Source: Paenibacillus sp. FSL R5-0517
GTDB taxonomy: Bacteria; Bacillota; Bacilli; Paenibacillales; Paenibacillaceae
Direction of reading: 5' to 3'
NCBI RefSeq assembly: GCF_037974355.1
Contig: NZ_CP150235.1
Span: 124,001-188,000, forward strand
DNA: 64,000 bases
In this document: piece after piece, positions 10,523 to 23,858 of the stretch
Layout: every line of letters begins with the position of its first letter
How positions within the stretch are numbered: the first letter of the stretch is position 1
Position numbers and translations under genes: made by a program
The notes under the pieces: generated by a model
The model's input: only the letters and a program-made list of their open reading frames with translations
Told to the model about the DNA's origin: nothing
Databases searched by the model: none

Positions 10523-11797
10523 ATGTATTTAGTATACGCAGATGAAAAAGGTAATGTATTTGATCATCCTTCCCTGTACGGGCTTGCCCGCAGTGGAGAT
10601 ATGATCGTGGAGATTATGGAAGACGAACTTATCCCTTTGCCAGAGGGTGCGACGTTGGTTGGACTCCCGAGCACCCGGCCCATTGGTATGGATCCGGACA
10701 CTGGTGAGATGCTGCCAATGCCAACGGACACACAGGCTGTAGGTGCTTTGCTTCCGCAAGGATTTACTCGTTTGTGTCTCCCTGGATATGTGAAGACGGA
10801 TAAGGAGTATAAGTTGCCGTTGTTCGGTTATTCCGCAGTAGTCTGGAAAGATGGCGGTTTTTATGTCACCGCTTCGAAGTCGGATAGTCCTGACAAGTGG
10901 AATCCGCTCAACTGTGACCGTGACGATGTGCGTTCCGGGGTTAAACGATTGACAGAGCAATACCCCGAGAACCGTCTCTACACCCATCTATCCAACTGTG
11001 CGCTTGGATATGAATGTCTGACTTCATCGAACACGTTCCTGAATCGTTGGGAAGGTGGAGTACCAGTATCCTATTCTTGCAATGCAGGTTGTTTCGGGTG
11101 TATCTCCGAGCAACCGGATGATAGCGGCTTTGTTTCCCCGCAGACACGTATGAACTTCCGACCACGTGTGGATGAGATTGTGGAGGTTATGCTGGAGCAC
11201 CTGAAGACCCCAGAGTCCATCATTAGCTTTGGACAAGGTTGTGAAGGGGAGCCTTCCACGCAGGCCAAGTTGATTATTGAAGCGATTCGCGAAGTGCGTT
11301 CTGTAACGGACATGGGGTATATCAACATTAATACCAATGCCGGTCTGAACGATCATATTAGAGGTATTGTGGATGCTGGATTGGATCTGATGCGCGTAAG
11401 TACAATCAGCGCACTGGATGACCATTATAACGCCTACTATAAACCACGTGGTTATACCTTAGCCAATGTTGAAAAGTCGATGAAATATGCGGCGCAGCAG
11501 GGTGTATACACCTCGATTAACTATTTGATCTTCCCAGGTGTAACGGATCGTGAAGAAGAGATTGAGGCGATGATTGAGTTTGCGAGAAGAACCGATCTAC
11601 GCTTGATTCAGATGCGTAACCTCAATATTGATCCGGAGAGTTATCTGGAATTAATCCCTCCTGCTCAAGGAGATATCTTGGGCATGAAGCAGATGATTGA
11701 GATCTTTGAAGACGAGTTGCCTGATGTTGTGATCGGATCGTATACCCATGTTCCACCAGCTGGAATGGCACGTCCCAAACGGTTGATTACCTCTTAA
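10523..11797 (+). CDS. Uncharacterised radical SAM protein
   Basis: A 424-residue protein with the radical SAM cluster motif CX3CX2C at Cys186, Cys190 and Cys193 (SCNAGCFGCIS). The downstream barrel includes ISFGQGCEGEP, which resembles the SAM-binding region, and NINTNAG. The first 180 residues form a separate N-terminal region with several further cysteines (Cys85, Cys131, Cys159, Cys165). The substrate is not recognised. The ATG at 10523 has a GTGAGGAG site. It sits between rho and rpmE, two translation and transcription housekeeping genes, so a conserved housekeeping role is possible but is only inferred. Confidence 0.85.
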   Translation: MYLVYADEKGNVFDHPSLYGLARSGDMIVEIMEDELIPLPEGATLVGLPSTRPIGMDPDTGEMLPMPTDTQAVGALLPQGFTRLCLPGYVKTDKEYKLPLFGYSAVVWKDGGFYVTASKSDSPDKWNPLNCDRDDVRSGVKRLTEQYPENRLYTHLSNCALGYECLTSSNTFLNRWEGGVPVSYSCNAGCFGCISEQPDDSGFVSPQTRMNFRPRVDEIVEVMLEHLKTPESIISFGQGCEGEPSTQAKLIIEAIREVRSVTDMGYININTNAGLNDHIRGIVDAGLDLMRVSTISALDDHYNAYYKPRGYTLANVEKSMKYAAQQGVYTSINYLIFPGVTDREEEIEAMIEFARRTDLRLIQMRNLNIDPESYLELIPPAQGDILGMKQMIEIFEDELPDVVIGSYTHVPPAGMARPKRLITS

Positions 11798-11807
11798 CAA
11801 TAATGGA

Positions 11808-11836
11808 TTGCAACAGGCACAAGGCCGTGTTATAAT
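11808..11836 (+). promoter_or_regulatory. Sigma-A promoter of rpmE
   Basis: TTGCAA (11808-11813) and TATAAT (11831-11836) are separated by exactly 17 bases. The leader of about 55 bases up to rpmE contains a TCCGC ... GCGGA hairpin and may be a ribosomal-protein leader. Confidence 0.85.
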
Positions 11837-11899
11837 CTCAGAGTTGTGCCATTTACTCTGGGTCCGCTTGAGGCTCAGGGCGGAAAGAGGTGAAAGGTA

Positions 11900-12097
11900 A
11901 TGAAAGAAGCAATTCATCCTAAATACACGATTGGTCAAGTATCTTGCGCTTGCGGGAATACTTTTGAGACAGGTTCGGTTAAAGACGGACTTCGTGTAGA
12001 GATTTGCTCCGCGTGCCACCCGTTCTTCACAGGTAAACAGAAGTTTATCGATGCTGGCGGCCGTGTTGATCGTTTCAAGAAGAAATACGGAATCTAA
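11900..12097 (+). CDS. rpmE: Ribosomal protein L31 (zinc-binding, C+ form)
   Basis: A 65-residue large-subunit protein. Four cysteines (Cys16, Cys18, Cys36, Cys39 in CACG and CSAC) mark the zinc-containing C+ type, which also serves as a zinc store in Bacillus. The sequence from HPKYTIG to [10 protein letters not shown] covers the whole family. The ribosome binding site is AAAGAGGTG. The gene has its own strong promoter and terminator. Confidence 0.97.
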   Translation: MKEAIHPKYTIGQVSCACGNTFETGSVKDGLRVEICSACHPFFTGKQKFIDAGGRVDRFKKKYGI

Positions 12098-12138
12098 TAG
12101 GACAATTCTTGGAGTTGTCTGCTAATTGCATCCAACAC

Positions 12139-12165
12139 ACCCCTGCTGATCTGGCAGGGGTTTTT
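12139..12165 (+). terminator. Terminator of rpmE
   Basis: The hairpin CCCCTGC/GCAGGGG is followed by five T. Confidence 0.9.
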
Positions 12166-12245
12166 ATATGTTATATGTAAGCATAGTTGCTTCTGCTTTC
12201 CTTTCCTCTAGTTGCAATTTGGATGACCTTACGTTATACTATTTC

Positions 12246-12522
12246 TTACCGTGCTAGATGGGGAGGTAGCGGTGCCCTGTAACTCGCAATCCGCTATAGC
12301 GAGGTTGAATTCCTGCTAGAGGTTTTGCCGATGTGAGGTTTGGTCCCTAAACGTGGTGTTGACGGTTGGGTCCTCCGCAATGAGTACTCATGAACCTGGT
12401 CAGGTCCGGAAGGAAGCAGCCATAAGTGAGATCACTCTTGTGCCGGAGGGTTGCCTAGCCCGAGCTATTGTTCAGGGGTGCCACTTGGATCGCAAATATC
12501 GATAGCAGGTGCACGGCTTACC
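12246..12522 (+). ncRNA. scr: Signal recognition particle RNA (large, Bacillus type)
   Basis: RNA scaffold of the SRP that targets membrane and secreted proteins with Ffh. The helix 8 hallmark GGTCAGGTCCGGAAGGAAGC is present (around 12400-12420), followed by CCATAAGT and GTGCCGGAGGGTTGCC. The 5' Alu-domain sequence GGTAGCGGTGCCCTGTA and the 3' GGTGCACGG close the long form of about 270 bases found in Bacillales. The ends are placed by comparison with the B. subtilis RNA and may be off by a few bases. It lies directly before dnaX, as in B. subtilis. Confidence 0.95.
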
Positions 12523-12532
12523 ATTTAAATGT

Positions 12533-12570
12533 AGAGACCTTTGCAGTTGTATGTATGCAGGGGTCTTTTT
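12533..12570 (+). terminator. Terminator of the SRP RNA gene
   Basis: The hairpin AGACCTTTGCAG / CTGCAGGGGTCT-like is followed by five T. Confidence 0.8.
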
Positions 12571-12612
12571 GATATGTCTTAAAAAACCACGCATGAATGA
12601 GTCAGATAAAGT

Positions 12613-12640
12613 TTGGATTCACCCTGGAATATAGTATAAT
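12613..12640 (+). promoter_or_regulatory. Promoter of dnaX
   Basis: TTGGAT (12613-12618) and TATAAT (12635-12640) with a 16-base spacer, about 50 bases before the dnaX start. Confidence 0.65.
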
Positions 12641-12690
12641 GGGGGAACGACAAAGGACTCGAATGCGAAGTGGAAGGAAGGTAACGCATC

Positions 12691-14436
12691 ATGGAGCATA
12701 TCGCGTTATACCGGGCTTGGCGTCCCCAGTCGTTTCAAGATATGGTGGGGCAACAGCATATTATTCAGACCTTGCAGAATGCGATTCGTGAACAGCGGAC
12801 TTCCCATGCCTACTTATTTAGCGGGCCCAGAGGAACGGGGAAGACAAGTGCCGCCAAGATTTTGGCCAAAGCTGTGAACTGCGAACGTGGGCCTGCGCCT
12901 GAACCTTGTAACGAGTGTGAAGCTTGCCGCAGGATTACGACTGGCGCTGTGATGGATGTGCAGGAGATTGATGCTGCATCCAATCGGGGCGTTGAAGAAA
13001 TCCGTGATCTTCGGGAAAAGGTTAAATATGCGCCAACCGAAGTCCGGCAGAAAGTCTATATTATTGATGAAGTGCACATGCTGACGACGGAGGCATTCAA
13101 TGCTTTGCTCAAAACATTGGAAGAGCCACCGCCACATGTGATGTTTATTTTGGCAACAACAGAACCACACCGCCTTCCGGCAACAATTATATCGCGCTGT
13201 CAGCGATTTGATTTTCGTCGGGTTTCCCTGGAAGAGCAGACAGCAAGACTTACCTTGATCTGTGAACAGGAAGGTATGGAAGCGGACCAGGATGCGCTCC
13301 AATACATTGCCCGTTTATCAGACGGTGGAATGAGGGATGCACTCAGTGTGCTGGATCAGATCTCTTCATTTACAGATGGGCGAGTAACGTACCAGCAGGT
13401 CATGGACATGACGGGTGGAATTGCTTCAGAACAATTTGCCAAACTGGCTGCTTCGCTACTCAAGGGTGATGTTGGTCATATTCTGCAGATGATTGAAGGT
13501 TTCATGCATGAAGGAAAGAGCGCAGACAAGTGCATGGAGAATTTGCTGTATTATTTCCGCGATTTGCTTATGATTAAGATGGTACCTGATGCAGATAAAC
13601 TGACGGACCGGGTACTTAATCCGGAATCTTTCCGTGATATGGCAGAGTCATTTACCAGGGAACAACTGTTCCACATGATTGATACTCTTAATCGGTACCA
13701 GAGTGAAATGAAGTATGCAGTACAACCACAGACATTATTTGAAGTTGCATTGCTTAAACTGTGTAGTATTCCAGCTCAAGTCGAAGCTTCTGTTCAGATG
13801 GGAGCTTCAGCTCATGCAGCACCTGCTGATGGGGGAGAGATCAATCGCTTGAAGCAGCAGCTTGCTGAGTTGGAGAAGAAGTTGGATCGTGCATTAAAGA
13901 GTGGATTGTCTGGTGGCGAAGGTACATCGAGCGCTCCGTCGCGTCCGGCAACAAGAGCTCCTGTATCGAGAGGGAACTCGCCTGCGAAGCTTCCTGCACA
14001 GTTGGATCAGTATGTTGCGCGCAAGGGAGCCCCTGAGTTCGCAGAGATCAGCAAAAAATGGAGTCAGATCCTGCAAAGGGTGAAGGAAGAGAGGGTTACC
14101 GTTCACGCCTGGTTCGTGGATGGTGAGCCGGTATCATTGCTTGAGGACAATGTGTTGGTTGCTTTTAAAAACAACATTCACCGTGAAACAACGGAGAAGC
14201 AGGCTAACCGTGAAGTCATTGAGCGGGTGTTGTCCGAGCAGCTTGGGCGTCCTGCGCGATTGGTGACGATGATGCTCAAAGATTGGACCGGAGCAACGGA
14301 GGGAGCTTCTGAAACGCCAAAGGAGGACTTTAAGCTTGAACCCGAGCATGAAGACGATGGTTCAAGCAGTAAACAGCCTTGGATAGATGAAGCCATTCAA
14401 CTCTTTGGTGAGGACCTAGTAGTGATCAAAGAATAA
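12691..14436 (+). CDS. dnaX: DNA polymerase III subunits gamma and tau
   Basis: The clamp-loader ATPase. The protein has 581 residues. Walker A is GPRGTGKT (45-52), the zinc module has Cys64, Cys73, Cys76 and Cys79, and Walker B is IIDEVH with Asp127-Glu128. The SRC sensor/arginine-finger motif (ISRCQRF) follows. The C-terminal part after about 370 is a low-complexity linker and a tau-specific domain. GGAAGGAAGG provides the ribosome binding site. It forms an operon with ybaB and recR. No strong E. coli-like frameshift signal is seen. Confidence 0.96.
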   Translation: MEHIALYRAWRPQSFQDMVGQQHIIQTLQNAIREQRTSHAYLFSGPRGTGKTSAAKILAKAVNCERGPAPEPCNECEACRRITTGAVMDVQEIDAASNRGVEEIRDLREKVKYAPTEVRQKVYIIDEVHMLTTEAFNALLKTLEEPPPHVMFILATTEPHRLPATIISRCQRFDFRRVSLEEQTARLTLICEQEGMEADQDALQYIARLSDGGMRDALSVLDQISSFTDGRVTYQQVMDMTGGIASEQFAKLAASLLKGDVGHILQMIEGFMHEGKSADKCMENLLYYFRDLLMIKMVPDADKLTDRVLNPESFRDMAESFTREQLFHMIDTLNRYQSEMKYAVQPQTLFEVALLKLCSIPAQVEASVQMGASAHAAPADGGEINRLKQQLAELEKKLDRALKSGLSGGEGTSSAPSRPATRAPVSRGNSPAKLPAQLDQYVARKGAPEFAEISKKWSQILQRVKEERVTVHAWFVDGEPVSLLEDNVLVAFKNNIHRETTEKQANREVIERVLSEQLGRPARLVTMMLKDWTGATEGASETPKEDFKLEPEHEDDGSSSKQPWIDEAIQLFGEDLVVIKE

Positions 14437-14477
14437 TGCGCATAGCGCGATAACCATAACAAAGGAGATGAACAATT

Positions 14478-14789
14478 ATGAACAACATGAACCAAATGAT
14501 GAAACAAGTGAAGAAAATGCAGGAGCAAATGCTGAAAGCACAAGAGGAATTGGCGGACAAAACAGTCCAAGGTACATCCGGTGGCGGTGTAGTGACGGCT
14601 GAAGTTAACGGACACAAGAAATTGCTTGCTATCACGATCAAACCTGAAGCGGTAGATCCGGAAGATGTTGAAATGTTGCAGGATCTCGTTATGACAGCTG
14701 TTAATGATGCAATGGCCAAAGCTGATGAAATTGCCAACAAGGATATGGGCAAGTTCACTGGCGGCATGAATATTCCGGGATTATTTTAA
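14478..14789 (+). CDS. YbaB/EbfC-family nucleoid-associated protein
   Basis: A small DNA-binding protein of 103 residues (called YaaK in B. subtilis). The Met/Gln/Lys-rich N-terminal helix ([18 protein letters not shown]) and the central [18 protein letters not shown] are typical of the family. The ribosome binding site is AAAGGAG. It lies in the universal dnaX-ybaB-recR arrangement. Confidence 0.94.
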   Translation: MNNMNQMMKQVKKMQEQMLKAQEELADKTVQGTSGGGVVTAEVNGHKKLLAITIKPEAVDPEDVEMLQDLVMTAVNDAMAKADEIANKDMGKFTGGMNIPGLF

Positions 14790-14824
14790 TTAAAAATTGA
14801 TCCTGTCAAAGGAGACACAATCGA

Positions 14825-15424
14825 TTGTATTATCCCGAACCAATAGCCAAGCTAATTGATGCCTTCACCCGATTGCCGGGTGTTGGCCCCAAGACGGCAG
14901 CTCGTTTAGCTTTTCATGTGCTTAACATGAAGGAAGATGACGTTATTGATTTTGCCAAAGCACTCGTAAGTGTGAAGCGTAATCTTCATTACTGTTCTGT
15001 ATGTTGTAATATTACCGATACCGACCCGTGTCGCATCTGTCAGGATAAGTCCAGGGATGTCTCTGTAATCTGTGTAGTTCAGGATTCGAAAGATCTGGTG
15101 GCCATGGAGCGCACCAAGGAATTCGATGGATACTATCATGTGTTACAGGGTGCGATCTCACCTATGGAGGGAATTGGACCAGATGATATTCGTTTGAAGG
15201 AACTCCTGATTCGATTAAGTGATGAACGTATTAAAGAGATCATCTTGGCGACAAACCCCAATATTGAGGGTGAGGCTACAGCGATGTACATCTCCCGTTT
15301 GGTACGTCCATTTGAGATCAGTGTGACCCGGATTGCGCATGGATTGCCTGTAGGTGGCGATCTTGAATATGCAGATGAAGTGACCCTTTCCAAGGCGTTA
15401 GAAGGGCGCAGAGAGATGCGTTAG
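14825..15424 (+). CDS. recR: Recombination mediator RecR
   Basis: A DNA-repair protein acting with RecF and RecO to load RecA. The protein has 199 residues, the family length. A helix-hairpin-helix ([15 protein letters not shown], 17-31), a four-cysteine zinc finger (Cys57, Cys60, Cys69, Cys72) and a Toprim domain from about residue 80 ([11 protein letters not shown]) are seen in order. The start codon is TTG at 14825 behind AAAGGAG. It is followed by a strong terminator. Confidence 0.96.
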   Translation: MYYPEPIAKLIDAFTRLPGVGPKTAARLAFHVLNMKEDDVIDFAKALVSVKRNLHYCSVCCNITDTDPCRICQDKSRDVSVICVVQDSKDLVAMERTKEFDGYYHVLQGAISPMEGIGPDDIRLKELLIRLSDERIKEIILATNPNIEGEATAMYISRLVRPFEISVTRIAHGLPVGGDLEYADEVTLSKALEGRREMR

Positions 15425-15494
15425 TGTTTTCAGTTTGAATTAAACAATGAACTTCCTTGGAAACTTCGGAAGCTAAATAAGTTTCGGTGTGCAA

Positions 15495-15521
15495 AGAGAG
15501 CCCTAGGGCTCTCTTTTTTTG
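15495..15521 (+). terminator. Terminator of the dnaX-ybaB-recR operon
   Basis: The perfect hairpin AGAGAGCCC/GGGCTCTCT is followed by a T-run. Confidence 0.93.
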
Positions 15522-15608
15522 TGGAGAAAATAAATGCTCGGGTTCTAAGTTTGTCCTTTCCTTGATAAGTATGAGAATATGCTGTGCTGATCAGGAGGAG
15601 GAGAGTTT

Positions 15609-15884
15609 ATGTTTTTATGGCGAAATACACGGAACTCAATAGAGAAACAGAACAGAATGTTGAAGGAGCTTGAGGAGGATCAGATCTATGCAGATGTACA
15701 GACGGCTAAGCAGGAGTGGGAACGGGCTATGAGACAGTTTGAAGATGCGCAGGGGCAGGATGAGATTGATTATGCCATCTATGTATTGGAGGCAGCTGAG
15801 CGAAAGTACCAGATTCATTTGAGAAGAGCAAAGCGAGCCAGAGCTAATAATGATGTTGCATCACAGCGAGGATTGAGTATGTAG
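15609..15884 (+). CDS. yaaL: YaaL-like small protein (DUF2508)
   Basis: A 91-residue charged, mostly helical protein without signal or membrane segment. Its size and its place between recR and bofA match B. subtilis yaaL; the function is unknown. It has a strong GGAGGAGGAG site before the ATG and shares a transcript with bofA (34 bases between them). Confidence 0.8.
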   Translation: MFLWRNTRNSIEKQNRMLKELEEDQIYADVQTAKQEWERAMRQFEDAQGQDEIDYAIYVLEAAERKYQIHLRRAKRARANNDVASQRGLSM

Positions 15885-15918
15885 AGCTGAGATTACATTA
15901 AACATGGAGGTGTACCAT

Positions 15919-16188
15919 ATGAAGAGTATTATACTGGGGAGCGTACTAGTTGTATCTTTACTGGGACTTATTGTGGTTTTATTCAGAAAGCGGATAGGGT
16001 TGTCGGTATTTACGTCATTTGGAATCCATCTGGTGCTTGCTGCAGTAGGGATATACATCGTGAATTATTCCGGCTGGATTATAGGAACCTACATCCCGTT
16101 GAACCCTGCAACGATAGGGACAGTGACTGTTTTGGGATTGCCAGGTGTGGGCCTATTATTAGGGTTGAAATTTTCTTTGTTTGGATAG
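15919..16188 (+). CDS. bofA: Pro-sigma-K processing inhibitor BofA
   Basis: A membrane protein that holds the SpoIVFB protease inactive in the mother cell until the forespore signals. The protein has 89 residues with hydrophobic stretches at about 5-22, 33-50 and 67-86. The ATG at 15919 is chosen because GGAGGTG lies eight bases upstream; an in-frame ATG at 15904 overlaps that site. The position before an rRNA operon matches B. subtilis. Confidence 0.9.
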   Translation: MKSIILGSVLVVSLLGLIVVLFRKRIGLSVFTSFGIHLVLAAVGIYIVNYSGWIIGTYIPLNPATIGTVTVLGLPGVGLLLGLKFSLFG

Positions 16189-16534
16189 TTGACTCCCAGG
16201 ATATTTATATGGTACATTATATCTCGTTGCTTTGCTTGCTTGGTTACATGCTTTCGATGAAATGAAGAAGTTCATTACGAGCTTCGAAAAAGAATTTCAA
16301 AAAAACACTTGACCAAAACGAACGAAGTATGATATATTATAAAAGTCGCCGCTGAGAGAAAATGGTGACAAAAAACAAGTTTGATCTTTGAAAACTGAAC
16401 AACGAGTGAGTAAACATTCTGCTTGCAGAATGAACGCGAAAGTTTGAAACAAGCCTTGGCTTGAATCGACTAGAGCACAAATGAGATTTTTAATCTCGTC
16501 AGATTCAAAATGAGCTTATCGCTCTTTTCAATAC
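16189..16534 (+). other. rRNA operon promoter region and 16S leader
   Basis: Contains the rRNA promoter, a boxA-like sequence (TGATCTTTGAAAAC, 16383-16396) and the left arm (16391-16412) of the 16S processing stem. The right arm lies behind 16S at 18145-18165, and the two arms pair almost perfectly. No gene is seen. Confidence 0.8.
16309..16338 (+). promoter_or_regulatory. rRNA operon promoter
   Basis: TTGACC (16309-16314) and TATATT (16333-16338) with an 18-base spacer, about 200 bases before 16S. Confidence 0.7.
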
Positions 16535-18090
<1,556 letters not shown>

Positions 18091-18186
18091 TGGAGAATCG
18101 TTTCCCGCGTGGAAACATTCAAATATGCAGCTTAGCTGCAAAACACTCACTCGTTGCTCAGTTTTGAGAGCTCAAACTCTCAAACG

Positions 18187-18303
18187 TTTGGTGGCGATAG
18201 CGAAGGGGTTCCACACGTTCCCATCCCGAACACGACCGTTAAGCCCTTCAGCGTCAATGGTACTTGGACCGCAGGGTCCTGGGAGAGTAGAACGCCGCCA
18301 AGC
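18187..18303 (+). rRNA. rrf: 5S ribosomal RNA between 16S and 23S
   Basis: About 117 bases, with the closing helix TTTGGTGGCG / CGCCGCCAAGC and internal GAAGGGGTTCCACACGTTCCC and AGAGTAG. Its place directly behind 16S and before tRNA-Ile is not the usual 16S-23S-5S order, and no 5S follows 23S in this window. Confidence 0.96.
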
Positions 18304-18341
18304 GTAACCCATTCTGGGTTCAAAAAAAGTATATATAATGT

Positions 18342-18418
18342 GGGCCCTTAGCTCAGTTGGTTAGAGCGCACCTCTGATAAGGGTGAGGCCGGTGGTTCGA
18401 GTCCACCAGGGCCCACCA
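18342..18418 (+). tRNA. tRNA-Ile (GAT)
   Basis: Cloverleaf of 77 bases with acceptor GGGCCCT/AGGGCCC, anticodon loop CTGATAA, T-loop GGTTCGAGTCC and encoded CCA. Confidence 0.98.
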
Positions 18419-18441
18419 TCTATACCTTTAAAATTTTATAT

Positions 18442-18517
18442 GGGGCCATAGCTCAGCTGGGAGAGCGCCTGCCTTGCAAGCAGGAGGTCAGCGGTTCGAT
18501 CCCGCTTGGCTCCACCA
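18442..18517 (+). tRNA. tRNA-Ala (TGC)
   Basis: 76 bases with acceptor GGGGCCA/TGGCTCC, anticodon loop CTTGCAA and encoded CCA. The Ile-Ala pair is the usual rRNA spacer content. Confidence 0.98.
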
Positions 18518-18720
18518 AAAATGTTTTACAAGTTTGTTCTTTGAAAACTAGATATCGAAACGAAAGTAAATGCGAATTAGAACATTCCTTTTTAGCTGAA
18601 CTTGTGTATAACAAGTTTCAATAAAAACGGTAGATTGCTGGAGCGAGTGATCGAAATGGAGCGACTTTTGGATTTGCGCAAGCAAACCAAGCGGAGCGAC
18701 AGCTCGAACACGAGCGCAAT

Positions 18721-21645
<2,925 letters not shown>

Positions 21646-21730
21646 AATATGCAAGTTGTAATTCGCACACTTTCGTTTCGAATCTAGTTTTCAGGGAGCA
21701 ATCCTTGAATGATGTTGAAGATTGTTATTT

Positions 21731-21822
21731 GGAGAGATACCCAAGTGGCTATAAGGGGACCCTCTGCTAAGGGGTTAGACTGCGTAAGCGGTGCGAGGGT
21801 TCGAATCCCTCTCTCTCCGCCA
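21731..21822 (+). tRNA. tRNA-Ser (GCT)
   Basis: 92 bases with the long variable arm of class II tRNAs, anticodon loop CTGCTAA and encoded CCA. Confidence 0.97.
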
Positions 21823-21865
21823 TCTTTACCTTAAGATGGACAAGCAATCAAGACACAACTAATAT

Positions 21866-21942
21866 GGCGGTGTAGCTCAGCTGGCTAGAGCGTACGGTTC
21901 ATACCCGTAAGGTCGGGGGTTCGATCCCCTCCGCCGCTACCA
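21866..21942 (+). tRNA. tRNA-Met (CAT), elongator
   Basis: 77 bases, anticodon loop TTCATAC. The acceptor begins GGCGGTG rather than the CGCGGGG of initiator tRNA. CCA is encoded. Confidence 0.96.
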
Positions 21943-21951
21943 TATTACCCA

Positions 21952-22027
21952 GGAGGCTTAGCTCAGCTGGGAGAGCATCTGCCTTACAAGCAGAGGGTCG
22001 GGGGTTCGATCCCCTCAGCCTCCACCA
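21952..22027 (+). tRNA. tRNA-Val (TAC)
   Basis: 76 bases, acceptor GGAGGCT/AGCCTCC, anticodon loop CTTACAA, encoded CCA. Confidence 0.97.
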
Positions 22028-22032
22028 TATAC

Positions 22033-22108
<76 letters not shown>

Positions 22109-22117
22109 TTAATGCCT

Positions 22118-22195
22118 GGAACCGTGGTGTAGTTGGCCTAACATGCCTGCCTGTCACGCAGGAGATCGCGGGTTCGAATCCCGTCGGTTCCGCCA
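22118..22195 (+). tRNA. tRNA-Asp (GTC)
   Basis: 78 bases, acceptor GGAACCG/CGGTTCC, anticodon loop CTGTCAC, encoded CCA. Confidence 0.96.
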
Positions 22196-22216
22196 TTAAT
22201 CCTAAAAATTAAATAT

Positions 22217-22289
<73 letters not shown>

Positions 22290-22301
22290 CCTTTAATCCC
22301 T

Positions 22302-22387
22302 GGAGGATTAGCGAAGTGGCCAAACGCATCAGACTGTAAATCTGCTCCCGTACGGGTTCGGTGGTTCGAATCCATCATCCTCCACCA
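22302..22387 (+). tRNA. tRNA-Tyr (GTA)
   Basis: 86 bases with a long variable arm, acceptor GGAGGAT/ATCCTCC, anticodon loop CTGTAAA, encoded CCA. Confidence 0.97.
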
Positions 22388-22394
22388 GTTTTAT

Positions 22395-22467
22395 GAGTCA
22401 TTAGCTCAGTTGGTAGAGCACCTGACTTTTAATCAGGGTGTCGAAGGTTCGAGCCCTTCATGACTCA
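22395..22467 (+). tRNA. tRNA-Lys (TTT), no encoded CCA
   Basis: 73 bases to the discriminator A, acceptor GAGTCAT/ATGACTC, anticodon loop CTTTTAA. The following bases are TCT, so CCA is not encoded. Confidence 0.96.
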
Positions 22468-22472
22468 TCTTT

Positions 22473-22517
22473 AAAAAAAGAGTGATTAATCATTAATTTG
22501 ATTAGTCGCTCTTTTTT
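22473..22517 (+). terminator. Terminator of the rRNA-tRNA operon
   Basis: The long stem AAAAAAGAGTGATTAATCA / TGATTAGTCGCTCTTTTTT ends in six T directly behind tRNA-Lys. Confidence 0.92.
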
Positions 22518-22610
22518 ATTATGTACTTTTAACGGATTATGGATATTTATTAATGCTGTGCAAGATATGATAAACTAATAGAAAACATGCAGAGTGGTGA
22601 CGTTCATTAT

Positions 22611-23804
22611 ATGAAATTCATACCTGATCTAAAACAGCAAATTGAAGTCATTATAGGCACAACTTTGGACGAATATGAAATTACAATAGAGGAATGGACG
22701 CAATCCGTTACGAATCTGGTGGGTCTTCATGAAAATTCAGAGACCTATGGTGATAAAGGTGAAAGTCTGGAGCTATTTGAACAAGCTACATCTCCAAGCT
22801 CATCCGATGTGATCAGTCTGAATACGGGAGAACGCATATTTTTTAAGGTTCGGATGAATGAGAAAGAAGAGACCGTGGTATGTTGGGGATGCGCTGCAAG
22901 ATCCATCACTGTGGAGAGACGGAGATTTATTGAGCTTTTGATCCGTTCCAACACAGAATTACCCGATGAGACACAGCCTGTTGTATATGAGAATGATAGG
23001 GAGCAGTATTTGACTGAATTGGGTCTCTGGCTTAGAGAGCAGATCGAAGAACCATCCAAGCAGGAATCTCAAACGGTTCCTGATCACTTTGTGGTGCCTG
23101 CTGGATTGAATGCTGAGAAGATTCTGTTCTTGCTGCAAGGGGATACACCGGATGCACATCGTCTACGATCCAAGGAACTCAACAAGCTGCTTGAGAGTTA
23201 TTTTGGCGAGGAGATTGTATTGATTCCCTTAGGGGAGCAAGAGTGGGTTTTCATGGGTGATAAAGAAATCGTTACAGAAGAAGCCGAGGAAGATACACCG
23301 GATGCCCAAAAGGATTCACTGAACGCTTTTTGTCTGGGGTTACATGAACTGGTAGCCAGTGAATGGGCTGGGGTGTTCCATCTGTCTGCATCTCTGCCAT
23401 GCATACCCGCAGAACAATTAGTATCAGTTACAGCGCTTCTTAAAGAAAGTGTGCAATTGGGGAGAGCATTCCATGTTACGCAGCATATTCATCTCCCATG
23501 GGATCTTCATCTGGAACGGTTGGTAGCGAGCATTCCAGATGAACAACGGATACGATTTATACAGGAAACAGGCAAGGACACGTTAATCTTAAATGATAGT
23601 GAGACTCTTGCTACGTTAGAAACCTTTTTTAGCCTGGACTGTAATGTGAGCGAGACAGCCAAACGGCTTTTTATTCATCGTAATACGTTGGTTTATCGTC
23701 TGGACAAGATCAAACAGGAGATTGGATACGATGTAAGGCACTTCGAAAGTGCTGTTCTAGTGCAGTTTTTACTGCTTATGTACAAAGTGACGAAAAAGCA
23801 TTGA
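22611..23804 (+). CDS. PucR/CdaR-type transcriptional regulator
   Basis: A 397-residue protein whose C-terminal 60 residues form the PucR-type helix-turn-helix (LDCNVSETAKRLFIHRNT then LVYRLDKIKQEIGYD). The central part is a divergent GGDEF-like/CdaR region; the N-terminal part is not recognised. The ATG at 22611 is used because GGTGA lies ten bases upstream; an in-frame ATG at 22587 has no such site. It stands about 100 bases before the sugar-ABC ATPase gene and could regulate it, which is inference from position only. Confidence 0.82.
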   Translation: MKFIPDLKQQIEVIIGTTLDEYEITIEEWTQSVTNLVGLHENSETYGDKGESLELFEQATSPSSSDVISLNTGERIFFKVRMNEKEETVVCWGCAARSITVERRRFIELLIRSNTELPDETQPVVYENDREQYLTELGLWLREQIEEPSKQESQTVPDHFVVPAGLNAEKILFLLQGDTPDAHRLRSKELNKLLESYFGEEIVLIPLGEQEWVFMGDKEIVTEEAEEDTPDAQKDSLNAFCLGLHELVASEWAGVFHLSASLPCIPAEQLVSVTALLKESVQLGRAFHVTQHIHLPWDLHLERLVASIPDEQRIRFIQETGKDTLILNDSETLATLETFFSLDCNVSETAKRLFIHRNTLVYRLDKIKQEIGYDVRHFESAVLVQFLLLMYKVTKKH

Positions 23805-23858
23805 TATTTTTGTGCAGTTTGCGAATAGTCAAACCTCATACAGATAGGGTAATATAAA

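Noticed and set aside
14047..14065. Run of six A in dnaX as a possible programmed frameshift site for the gamma subunit
   Set aside because: There is no properly spaced upstream Shine-Dalgarno-like stimulator and no clear downstream hairpin; many Bacillales make a single dnaX product.
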